From a virus: a DNA stretch of 64,000 nucleotides. Shown piece by piece: positions 41,142 through 47,487 of this stretch; the stretch's first letter is position 1; each line of letters opens with the position of its first letter. Location: positions 1-64,000 of IMG/VR virus record IMGVR_UViG_3300046665_000589; one strand, given 5' to 3'. The notes below the pieces were generated by a model. That model did not search any database. It was given only the letters and a program-made list of their open reading frames with translations, and had not been told where the DNA came from. Position numbers and translations under genes: made by a program.

Positions 41142-41837
41142 ATGAAACTCACCCACATCTCCGCTGTCCTGTTGTCGCAATTCGTCGCTGCCGATGCCGG
41201 TTCAGTCGAAGCGCAACACGATGCCCGCTTGTGCGCCGTCTATACCGCCTACCGCACCGCCCTCAAGGACGGCAACAAAACCCAGCTGATGCTTGTGCAG
41301 GCCGCGTGCGACAAGTACGCCACGCCCAAGGCTTGCTTGGAACTGGTTGGCGCGGCCAAGGTCAACGCCGCTGCGCGCCGCGCCCATGCCACTTATGCAG
41401 CCTACAGGCTGGCGCTGGCGCAGGTTGGCATTCCGTCGCTGATGAAGGGCGCGGACATTGACGCGGTCGAAGCGCAGGCGGCGGCGCTGGCCGGGGAATT
41501 CGTCGAAGTCATCACGGTAGCGCTGACGCCCGAAACCAAGCCGGAAGCATCGGCAGAAGAAAAGGCAGCGGCCAAGGCCGCCAAGGAAGCGGAAAAGGCC
41601 AAGGCCGCGAAGGAAGCGGAGAAAGCGCACCGTGCGGAGGTGCAGGCAGCGGCGCAGAAGATCGCCGAAACCAACGCGCTGACCTTGGACGACATGGCGC
41701 GCGCCGTCATCAACGCCATGCGCGCCGGTGCGCTGTCGGCGGAACTGTTGCAGGAGCTCGACAGCGCGCTGGACGCAGTGGCCGCTACGGTCGTGCCGGT
41801 TGTCGTCAAAGTCGAGCCGGAACACGCCCCGACCTGA
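41142..41837 (+). CDS. Hypothetical Ala/Lys-rich helical protein, 231 aa
   Basis: First gene rightward of the control region, with AAGGAGCCCTTACC before the ATG. Residues 1-125 are helical with scattered cysteines. About 130-170 is a charged single-helix or coiled-coil stretch (EEKAAAKAAKEAEKAKAAKE), and the C-terminal part is again helical, ending in a hydrophobic Val-rich strand. No family is recognised. The first gene after a strong early promoter is often a takeover or regulatory protein. Confidence 0.7.
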   Translation: MKLTHISAVLLSQFVAADAGSVEAQHDARLCAVYTAYRTALKDGNKTQLMLVQAACDKYATPKACLELVGAAKVNAAARRAHATYAAYRLALAQVGIPSLMKGADIDAVEAQAAALAGEFVEVITVALTPETKPEASAEEKAAAKAAKEAEKAKAAKEAEKAHRAEVQAAAQKIAETNALTLDDMARAVINAMRAGALSAELLQELDSALDAVAATVVPVVVKVEPEHAPT

Positions 41838-41844
41838 TCCGCTT

Positions 41845-41887
41845 GCCCCGCATGGGGCATTTACCAAGGGCCGCGCGCCCTTGGTAA
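41845..41887 (+). terminator. Tandem hairpins after the 231-aa gene
   Basis: Two perfect stems in a row: GCCCC-GCAT-GGGGC (41845-41858), and TTACCAAGGG/CCCTTGGTAA (10 bp, 41861-41870 with 41878-41887) around a GC loop. No T-run follows, so this may be a factor-dependent terminator or an mRNA-stabilising 3' end rather than a simple intrinsic terminator. Confidence 0.6.
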
Positions 41888-42560
41888 GTGTCTCAAGTCC
41901 AAGCATAGCGCTTGGCCGCGTCGGGTTCCCGCTTCGCTGGCGTCGCTTCGCCACTGTCGCGTGTCTCCTTCGTGTCGCTCTTAGCTGGCAGCAGTCGCGC
42001 CAGCAGACAATTTGATCCCGCCAACCTGACGCCAGTCGCGCCAGTGTCGCGCCCTTGCTTCGCGCCGTTTCCCTCGGTAGCGTCGCTTGGAGCGCTTCAT
42101 GGGCAACGCTGGCAGGGCGCGGGAATTGAAGCTTAAAAGCAAGAGTAGATATCGGTACAGTCAGCTAGATGAACGATGATATCGGATTGCGGAGCATAGA
42201 GCATTGACGCGGGCAGCAACTAGGCCAGCGCACAGCGCGCCGACAGTGATACGGTCGGCTACAGGGTGGGCCAGCAAGGTCATACCGCAGCGCGTAGATG
42301 CCTGATCCTTCGGGAGCTAAACCGGCCACACCGGGCACGCAAATAACGCTAGTCACTGGACACATTCGATCCTTGCCAAGGCCAGCCACATCGGCTGGCA
42401 AATCCTAGACGGCATGCAAGCCGGACTAGGCCGCGATGAGCGGGACCGCTTTGGCAAGCGGCCATACGCCTTGCCCTCCCCGGCGTCGAAATAGGGGAGG
42501 GGGAATACCCTGCGCATTGTGGACTGTTCAGTGCGCAGTCATTCCAGACAGGAGGACCAC
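41888..42560. other. 0.67-kb apparently non-coding, hairpin-rich gap
   Basis: No convincing gene in either strand: the open frames present lack ribosome-binding sites and start within repeats. The left part (about 41930-42110) is full of GTCGC/GTCGCGCC iterations. The middle holds a repeated GATATCGG (about 42149 and 42178). Hairpins include GCCAGCC-N5-GGCTGGC (about 42381-42399), CCGCTT-TGGC-AAGCGG (about 42446-42461), and a C/G-run pair near 42474-42503. No tRNA was found. A structured RNA or origin component is possible. Confidence 0.6.
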
Positions 42561-42869
42561 ATGGACCTGCAATCGGCCTTGCGCGGCATCCTGCCGCAGA
42601 TCACGCCAGCAACACCGGCAGCACCGGCCAAACCGAAGGCGAAGGCGAAGGCGAAGGCGAAGGCGAAACTGCCGCGGCGCCTGGCCGTCGGTAGTTTCGA
42701 CTGCGGCCGCAAGGCGTTCGACACTACCGGCACGGTCGGCCGCTTCGACCCGAGCCGGCCGCCGCCGGTGCACCCGCCCGGCTATTCCGAGCACCGGTGC
42801 GACCCGCACCGCATCCACCTGAGCACCACCCGCGCGCTGCGCCTGTGGTCGAAAACCGAAGTCAAATAG
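42561..42869 (+). CDS. Hypothetical protein with Lys-Ala repeat, 102 aa
   Basis: Start MDLQSALRGILPQI at 42561 after an excellent AGGAGGACCAC leader. A Pro/Ala linker is followed by a (KA)n tract made of a repeated AAGGCG hexanucleotide (42639-42668), then a Pro/His/Arg-rich C-terminus with two cysteines. The basic tract suggests nucleic-acid binding or a histone-like tail. No family is known. Confidence 0.7.
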   Translation: MDLQSALRGILPQITPATPAAPAKPKAKAKAKAKAKLPRRLAVGSFDCGRKAFDTTGTVGRFDPSRPPPVHPPGYSEHRCDPHRIHLSTTRALRLWSKTEVK

Positions 42870-42878
42870 GAGAACATC

Positions 42879-43073
42879 ATGAAACGCATCACCGTTTTCG
42901 GCTTTGCCGTGATCCACGCGGCGCTGCTGCTGTTGCTGGACCAGATCGCCAGCGAGAATTTCCTGGGCTACGGCCTGCTGCTGCGCGGGCTGGTCATGGT
43001 CATGCTCGCGGCCGATGTCGTGGTCGCCTACGAGGCGCTGCGCGGGCTGTGGCGGGCCGAGGTGCGGGCATGA
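42879..43073 (+). CDS. Small two-helix membrane protein, 64 aa
   Basis: Two predicted transmembrane segments, about residues 5-22 (TVFGFAVIHAALLLLLDQ) and 33-50, with a short basic cytoplasmic end. An AGGAG leader precedes it. It overlaps the next tiny membrane ORF by ATGA. An early-expressed inner membrane protein may act in superinfection exclusion or host-envelope change, but there is no specific evidence. Confidence 0.7.
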   Translation: MKRITVFGFAVIHAALLLLLDQIASENFLGYGLLLRGLVMVMLAADVVVAYEALRGLWRAEVRA

Positions 43074-43144
43074 ACCGCGGCCTGGCGGTGGGTTTGCTGA
43101 TGCTGGCCTGCATGGCGGTACCGGCGCTGTTGCGGTTGCTGTAG
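43070..43144 (+). CDS. Tiny membrane peptide, 24 aa
   Basis: MNRGLAVGLLMLACMAVPAL with a short tail: one hydrophobic segment and nothing else. The ATG overlaps the stop of the two-helix protein, so it is probably co-translated. It could be a membrane micropeptide or a chance ORF. Confidence 0.45.
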   Translation: MNRGLAVGLLMLACMAVPALLRLL

Positions 43145-43151
43145 AGTAAGG

Positions 43152-43190
43152 ACAGGGGCGGTGTCGGTTTCGATTGAAACACGCCCCTGT
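43152..43190 (+). terminator. Stem-loop after the membrane protein pair
   Basis: ACAGGGGCG (43152-43160) pairs with CGCCCCTGT (43182-43190), and an inner GTTTC-GATT-GAAAC hairpin sits in the loop. Only a weak T-rich tail follows. It is a likely attenuator or 3' end before the next gene at 43232. Confidence 0.6.
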
Positions 43191-43231
43191 TCGATGTAAG
43201 TTATTTAAACCAAAATAAAAGGGGAAATTGT

Positions 43232-43429
43232 ATGTACAAAGCACGCAAAATGCTGCCCAAGGAATTGCAGGCAGCAGACAACAAAGGTCGCCAGCGCGTT
43301 TTCTGCGTTGAGCACGACAGCGGCAAGGTTGTCAGGGCTAACCTGACTTGGCCGGAGGCCTGCACGGAGGCGCGCGCCCGCACGCGCAACGAGGTCGAGC
43401 GCAGCTTCGCCGACCTCTGCCCGGCCTAG
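43232..43429 (+). CDS. Hypothetical basic protein, 65 aa
   Basis: Preceded by AAAAGGGGAAATTGT and ATG. The protein is basic, with a beta-strand core (RQRVFCVEHDSGKVVRANLT) and a helical C-terminus (PEACTEARARTRNEVERSFA). It is unrecognised. The upstream 45 bases are AT-rich and could carry a promoter, but no clear pair of boxes was found. Confidence 0.65.
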   Translation: MYKARKMLPKELQAADNKGRQRVFCVEHDSGKVVRANLTWPEACTEARARTRNEVERSFADLCPA

Positions 43430-43505
43430 CAGGACGAAACCCGGCCGCGCGCCGGGTCTGTGCGTGTGACGCACACTGACGAGTCCACCCACCACGGAGC
43501 CCACC

Positions 43506-43805
43506 ATGACCACCCAAATCACCACCTTCAACACCGGCCGCCAGTACAGCGACAAGGGTCAGCGCATCGCCTGCGCGCTGCTGCCCGACGGGCGCGTGAT
43601 GTTCGCCGACGTCGACCGCAACCTCGACGGCATCACGCAGGGCGCCATTGCGCCCGGCTTGCAGGCCGGCGCCGACCTGCGCGAGTTCGTGATGAACTCG
43701 TACGACTATGGCGCGTACAACAGCGGCTGCCACGAGTGCACCAGCGGACAGGCCGCCCGCGACCAGATGATGGCCGAACTCAAGGCCGCAGCACTGAAGC
43801 TGTAA
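43506..43805 (+). CDS. Hypothetical protein, 99 aa
   Basis: Its leader ends ACGGAGCCCACC. The N-terminal half looks beta-rich (RIACALLPDGRVMFADVDRN), the middle is Tyr/Gly-rich with a single CHEC pair (residues 75-78), and a C-terminal helix closes. No known family. Confidence 0.65.
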   Translation: MTTQITTFNTGRQYSDKGQRIACALLPDGRVMFADVDRNLDGITQGAIAPGLQAGADLREFVMNSYDYGAYNSGCHECTSGQAARDQMMAELKAAALKL

Positions 43806-43897
43806 CCAGACAGCAACACCCGAGCAACAAGGCCGCCGCGAGCGGCCATTTTTACGCCACCATGAAGACACTCATCCAAAAAATACAGGGAGGCATC

Positions 43898-44194
43898 ATG
43901 CATCACCTGCTGTCGGAGCGCCTGCCGCGCCCCATGCCCACCGGCGAGAACCACCTGACCCCGCTCGACCAATTCACCATCACCGCAGGCACCACGCCGT
44001 TCGCACTGTGCAAGCAGCACGGCCACTACGACATCGTCATCAACCTTGAGCTCGAGGTGGGCTATTTCCGCCACCAGAAGGGCCTGTACGAGGGCCGCTT
44101 CTGGCTGGCCGGGCGCACCTTCCTGGCAGCCGAGCACCTGCTGCCGCGCGACGTGCAGAGCGGCCTGGCCAAGCTCGGCTACGAGGTGGCGTGA
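43898..44194 (+). CDS. Hypothetical protein, 98 aa
   Basis: Start MHHLLSERLPRP preceded by GGGAGGCATC; an in-frame ATG at 43862 would add 12 residues but lacks a ribosome-binding site. The body is beta-rich (FTITAGTTPFALCKQHGHYD, then INLELEVGYFRHQ), with a C-terminal helical end. It overlaps the next gene by ATGA. Unrecognised. Confidence 0.65.
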   Translation: MHHLLSERLPRPMPTGENHLTPLDQFTITAGTTPFALCKQHGHYDIVINLELEVGYFRHQKGLYEGRFWLAGRTFLAAEHLLPRDVQSGLAKLGYEVA

Positions 44195-44388
44195 TGAGCG
44201 CCGCCCGACTTTTCCGCGGCGAGGCCCGCGAAGACATCCTCTTCCACGATGTCGCCGTCTGCCACTATTTCAGGTTCCGCGGCCACGTGTATGAGAAAGT
44301 CAGCACCGACAAGGGTCGCCCTTGGGGTTGCGGCGAGCGCGAAATTCGCACGTTTGCAGCCGACGACATCGTGCAGGTGGCGAAATGA
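44191..44388 (+). CDS. Hypothetical protein, 65 aa
   Basis: Two consecutive ATG codons (44191 and 44194) could serve as start. Small and mixed alpha/beta, with HDVAVCHYFRFRGHVYEKV in the middle and an acidic C-terminus. Its stop overlaps the next start. Unrecognised. Confidence 0.6.
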   Translation: MMSAARLFRGEAREDILFHDVAVCHYFRFRGHVYEKVSTDKGRPWGCGEREIRTFAADDIVQVAK

Positions 44389-44609
44389 ACCCCGACTATG
44401 CCAACCTGTTTCTGCTGACCGACGCGCTCAAGCGTCTGTTCGCAGCCGAGTTCAAGGGTGAAGGCAGCCAGCGCCGCGCGATCGCCGAGTACGACTCGAC
44501 CCGCGCGCGCGTCCAGAAGGTCAACCCGGAAGCCTTCACCGCGTTCTGCCAAGCCTTTATGGTGCGGCCGGACGCCACCGGCGCTGACATCCTCAAGGGA
44601 GGCTCGTGA
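44385..44609 (+). CDS. Hypothetical helical protein, 74 aa
   Basis: Overlaps both neighbours by ATGA. All helical: ANLFLLTDALKRLFAAEFKG, then a charged middle and a final helix (FTAFCQAFMV). The pattern might suit a small dimer. No family is recognised. Confidence 0.6.
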   Translation: MNPDYANLFLLTDALKRLFAAEFKGEGSQRRAIAEYDSTRARVQKVNPEAFTAFCQAFMVRPDATGADILKGGS

Positions 44610-44788
44610 TGTTGGCCTTCGTTAGTCCTGGCAGGTGGCGCATCCCTGCGTGGAAGGGCGCCTTCGCCGTGCGCGTGCACCGCCGCCCAGCCGCATGGGA
44701 ATTGCAGGACGCGCAAGGTCGCCTCACCTTCGGTGACGGCTTCGAGTCGCTCGCGCACCTGCGCGCCTGGCTGAAGGAGGCAGCATGA
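44606..44788 (+). CDS. Hypothetical protein, 60 aa
   Basis: A Trp/Arg-rich small protein (SPGRWRIPAWKGAFAVRVHR) with a compact beta pattern and a C-terminal helix (LAHLRAWLKEAA). GGGAGGCTCGTG precedes the start. Tight ATGA coupling to neighbours supports expression. Unrecognised. Confidence 0.6.
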   Translation: MMLAFVSPGRWRIPAWKGAFAVRVHRRPAAWELQDAQGRLTFGDGFESLAHLRAWLKEAA

Positions 44789-44976
44789 AACGCGCCGCCA
44801 TCGCCTTCAAGCACATCGGCATTGGCCAGTGCTTCACCTGCGAGCTCCAGGTCTGGACCAAGCTCAACGAGCAGGAGGCCAGCTCGGACACCTGCCGCGC
44901 CACCTTCCCGCCCGACCACCCGGTTACTCAGGGCACCACCGTGCCGTCACCACGGAAGCCCCAGACCTCGCGGTAG
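44785..44976 (+). CDS. Hypothetical protein, 63 aa, convergent overlap with HNH gene
   Basis: Start overlaps the preceding stop. It has three cysteines (residues 16, 19 and 37) in a short alpha/beta body. Its last 49 bases overlap the 3' end of the leftward HNH gene, so the native C-terminus may have been altered when that gene arrived. Confidence 0.55.
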   Translation: MKRAAIAFKHIGIGQCFTCELQVWTKLNEQEASSDTCRATFPPDHPVTQGTTVPSPRKPQTSR

Positions 44977-45644
44977 GTAGGCTGGAACACGAAGCGCACC
45001 GCGCCTGCCTTCCACTTGCGCAGGCGCTGCAGATAATCATCGGCCACGTGGCAGGCCACTGGCACGCTGACCCACGCGCCCTCGTACCAGTGCCACTCCA
45101 TGCCCTCTACCGGGGCCGGGCGCGGCGGCAACCCCGACGCCTTGCGGCTGGCGCTGCGCGGCCTGCGCACCTTCGTCAGCACAGGCGGAGGCACCTCGAC
45201 GCCGCGGCGCAGCTCGCGCTCTTCGGCCTCGATCGCCAGCACGTGGTGCAGGTCCTGCATGTAGTAGTCGCGCGCGTGCGCCTGCCAGTTGAGCAGGCAC
45301 TGCTCCGGCGTGCTAAAGCCCATCTTCTCCAGCGGGTGGTAGAACTTGCCGCCGCGCGCGGTCTCGCGGTAGCGCAGCCGCTTATGGCGGGCCGGCATCA
45401 GGTTGTCGATCGAGCAGTTGAAAGGGTTGCCGTCCAGCTGCACCAGCGGGAACTTCGGCCAGTTGCCGTAGTGCAGGCACCAGGCGATATCCGGCGCCGC
45501 AAGCCGCTCGCCGTTGATCGTCGCCCACAAGCGGCCGGCGGTCACATAGGACAATTCTTGGTAGGACTTGTCCGCAAGGATGCGGTAAATCGACTTCGAG
45601 CCCGTAAAGTAGTGCGGAACATGCTCAGCAGGTAGGTTATACAT
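44928..45644 (-). CDS. HNH-type homing endonuclease-like protein
   Basis: About 238 residues from MYNLPAEHVPHY (an upstream ATG at 45677 is possible). The nuclease signature is AWCLHYGNWPKFPLVQLDGN followed by FNCSIDNLMPAR, the pattern of phage HNH_3/homing nucleases in which the second half is D-G-x(4)-N-x-x-x-N-L. The C-terminal half is basic and Pro-rich. It runs against all neighbouring early genes and has its own promoter at 45699-45727, so it looks like an inserted mobile gene. Confidence 0.78.
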   Translation of the reverse strand: MYNLPAEHVPHYFTGSKSIYRILADKSYQELSYVTAGRLWATINGERLAAPDIAWCLHYGNWPKFPLVQLDGNPFNCSIDNLMPARHKRLRYRETARGGKFYHPLEKMGFSTPEQCLLNWQAHARDYYMQDLHHVLAIEAEERELRRGVEVPPPVLTKVRRPRSASRKASGLPPRPAPVEGMEWHWYEGAWVSVPVACHVADDYLQRLRKWKAGAVRFVFQPTYREVWGFRGDGTVVP

Positions 45645-45698
45645 GGCAGTCTTATATAAGAGTGGAAGAAATACCACAGTACGAAAGTGGTAAGTCGT

Positions 45699-45727
45699 AT
45701 TGTACTCCGCAAGCCTCTAGAGGGCAA
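45699..45727 (-). promoter_or_regulatory. Predicted promoter of the HNH gene
   Basis: TTGCCC (45722-45727), 17 bp and TACAAT (45699-45704) on the leftward strand, about 50 bases before the HNH start. Confidence 0.6.
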
Positions 45728-45934
45728 GTAAGACTGTATGTAAGTCAGTATTCTACTAACTATGGTCGCATTACCCTCCCGTCAAAATTTGCCAATGGGT
45801 CATTTTCGTTTTTTCGTGATTTTTGGCCTTTTTCCGTTTTTTACCAACTTATTTTGCCCGTTTTTGGCCCACTTTTTGGCCGTACTTGCGTTTTGGCTTG
45901 CTTATAGCGTTTTTAAAAATCCCTCTCAGTTTGG

Positions 45935-45940
45935 TATAAA
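45935..45940 (+). promoter_or_regulatory. Predicted extended -10 promoter
   Basis: TGG then TATAAA (extended -10, TG-n-TATAAA) directly after the curved T-tract region, with AT-rich TTTTTAAAAAT in place of a -35. It would drive rightward transcription toward the genes at 46199 and beyond. Confidence 0.5.
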
Positions 45941-45943
45941 AGC

Positions 45944-46008
45944 CACGTAAGTGTGTGCAATGTCAGTTCAGTTATATTGACAGGGTCCGAACTGCTCAAA
46001 CTTACGTG
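45944..46008. repeat. Nested inverted repeats
   Basis: The outer arms are CACGTAAGT (45944-45952) and ACTTACGTG (46000-46008). The inner arms are CAGTTC (45964-45969) and GAACTG (45989-45994). A TTGACA hexamer lies in the central loop (45977-45982). It may be a pair of operators or a cruciform/RNA hairpin just downstream of the extended -10. Confidence 0.7.
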
Positions 46009-46198
46009 CGAGCTTATATAACTTACTTTGTCAAACTTTCGCACTTTTTGCCGGAGTTAGAAAAACAACTTGTATTGCCTTGCAAAAATGTTGTCAAAAA
46101 GTCTTGCATTATCACCCAACATTTCGGCCTCTTACAGCACCCGCTTAAGTGCTGTTATTTTATTCCCAGCTACTTTGGTATTTTTTTGGAGCTCTTAC

Positions 46199-46405
46199 AT
46201 GTTGAAAAATTTGTTCCGTCCGCCTTCTCCGGAGGCTGTTCGCCACGAAATGATTGCCGAAACAGCAAGACAGCTACTGCACGCCGAGGGACGCTTGCGC
46301 CAGGCCCAGGCCGACCGCGACACCTATGACCAGCTGCTGACCCACCTGAAAAGCCTTAATTTTCAAGGACTTAGCTCGGAGGCCGCTGTCAATGACAGTC
46401 AATGA
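46199..46405 (+). CDS. Hypothetical helical protein beside the repeat array, 68 aa
   Basis: Start MLKNLFRPPSPEA after TTGGAGCTCTTAC. The body is a long amphipathic helix pair (HEMIAETARQLLHAEGRLRQ, then DRDTYDQLLTHLKSL), and the last few codons run into the repeat array. Its position immediately next to the array suggests it might bind the array or be controlled by it, but no DNA-binding motif is evident. Confidence 0.65.
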   Translation: MLKNLFRPPSPEAVRHEMIAETARQLLHAEGRLRQAQADRDTYDQLLTHLKSLNFQGLSSEAAVNDSQ

Positions 46406-46734
46406 CAGTCAGCGATAGTCAATTCGAGTCAATGACAGTCAATACCCATCAGCCCGTCATGGGTATTGACTGTCACTGACATTGACTCGAATTGACAGTC
46501 AGTGACTGTCACTGACTCGGATTGACAGTCACTGACTACGATTGACAGCGATTGACAGCGATTGACAGCGATTGACAGAGTCATTGACAGCAATTGACAG
46601 CGATTGACAGCGATTGACAGAGTCATTGACTGTCACTGACTACAATTGACAGCGATTGACAGCGATTGACAGCGTCATTGACTGTCAGTGACTGTCAATC
46701 GTAGTCAATGACATTGACAGTCATTGACAGTCAG
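46387..46734. repeat. Iteron-like array of TTGAC(A) decamers with a central palindrome
   Basis: About 350 bp made almost only of TTGAC units: about 19 in + orientation and 7 inverted. Eight are exact ATTGACAGCG decamers in runs of three, two and three (from 46541, 46593 and 46644), each of the first two runs closed by ATTGACAGAG. Inverted copies cluster at the left. A perfect 16-bp inverted repeat with a 9-base spacer lies at 46434-46474, extending to roughly 30-bp arms if a 6-base insertion is allowed. The 10-bp period is not a codon multiple, so it is not coding. Confidence 0.93.
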
Positions 46735-46753
46735 TTCTGCCAAGCTGTACGAT
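46724..46753 (+). promoter_or_regulatory. Predicted promoter using the last array unit as -35
   Basis: TTGACA (46724-46729), 18 bp and TACGAT (46748-46753), 30 bases before the next gene. The -35 is the final decamer of the array, so array-binding proteins should affect this promoter. Confidence 0.55.
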
Positions 46754-46782
46754 GTTTGCTTTCCCTTCCTGAGGATTCTGCA

Positions 46783-47478
46783 ATGAGCATTGCACCTGGT
46801 ACCGTCTTCGGCCCTTTCACCGTGGTCGGCGACGCCCCGGCCAAGTCTGGCCACCTGTACACCAGCATCACCTGCACCTGCGGCGCGCCACCCCGCGCTG
46901 TGCGTGCCTCGTGGCTGCGTAAGGGCGATATCACCTGCCCTTCGTGCGGAGCCCGTGCCCAGAGCCTCGCCCCGGCGCAGGCCGGCCAAGACCTTGGGCT
47001 ACTGGTCGAGCATCTTGCCCCACTGACCAAACAGCTTGCCGAGATGGGCAAACAGCTGGTCATCTTGACCGAGCTCGTACGCTCGCTCCAGCCCCAGCCC
47101 AAGGCTCCTGGCCTGAAAAACCACAGGTTCGAACTCGACCCGACCGCCGTCACCGCAGCCGGCGCCGCGGCCCGCCTTGCCGCGCTGCCCGCCAACGCCC
47201 CGATCACCAAGGACAGCCTGCTGGCCGGGTGCAGCAGCAAGGAGGAAGCGCGCAAAGCGCTGGACGACAACCAGCAACGCGCCCTGGAGCTCGCCGCGCT
47301 GCCGTTCGCCGAGCGCACGCCGGCCCTGAAGGAAGAGCTGCGCCAGCGCATGGTGGCCAATGCCGAGCGCCTGCACGGCCGCCTGCCCACCGACCCCGGC
47401 TACACCGACATCGCCACCCACAACCGCACCTTGCATCGGGCCTTCGCCGACTGGGACCGCGACACCTCGAAGGATTAG
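46783..47478 (+). CDS. Hypothetical protein with N-terminal zinc-ribbon, 231 aa
   Basis: Start MSIAPGTVFGPFTVV, preceded by TGAGGATTCTGCA; the frame upstream is open only because it crosses the repeat array. Two cysteine pairs, CTCG (residues 31-34) and CPSCG (52-56), form a likely zinc ribbon as in phage DNA-binding proteins that begin with a GPFTVV-like segment. A helical C-terminal half follows. First gene after the array, it may be a regulator of the cassette or of the array itself. Confidence 0.7.
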   Translation: MSIAPGTVFGPFTVVGDAPAKSGHLYTSITCTCGAPPRAVRASWLRKGDITCPSCGARAQSLAPAQAGQDLGLLVEHLAPLTKQLAEMGKQLVILTELVRSLQPQPKAPGLKNHRFELDPTAVTAAGAAARLAALPANAPITKDSLLAGCSSKEEARKALDDNQQRALELAALPFAERTPALKEELRQRMVANAERLHGRLPTDPGYTDIATHNRTLHRAFADWDRDTSKD

Positions 47479-47487
47479 GGAGACATC

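Larger units (their letters stand above)
45728..46198. other. AT-rich early control region with phased T-tracts
   Basis: A 0.47-kb non-coding stretch, strikingly AT-rich for this genome. From 45803 to 45894 T-tracts of 4-6 bases recur about every 9-12 bp (starts near 45803, 45809, 45820, 45829, 45837, 45852, 45861, 45873 and 45891), which predicts intrinsic DNA curvature. An extended -10 (TGGTATAAA, hexamer 45935-45940) and a nested inverted repeat follow. The only open frames are short and have no ribosome-binding site. Origin or strong early promoter function is plausible. Confidence 0.65.

Noticed and set aside
42165-42401. 78-codon minus-strand ORF in the 0.67-kb gap
   Set aside because: Composition is atypical (many Cys, Pro and Arg), there is no ribosome-binding site, and it is isolated from any operon.
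41890-42560. tRNA genes in the gene-free gap
   Set aside because: TTCGATCC and similar T-loop-like words occur, but no T-arm, anticodon arm or acceptor pairing can be built around them.
46429-46626. A 65-codon minus-strand frame reading MTLSIAVNRCQ-type repeats
   Set aside because: It is only the translation of the TTGACA array; the 10-bp period cycles through all frames and there is no start context.
46387-46734. CRISPR array
   Set aside because: Units are 10-11 bp, touch each other and have no unique spacers; copies occur in both orientations. No cas gene is nearby.
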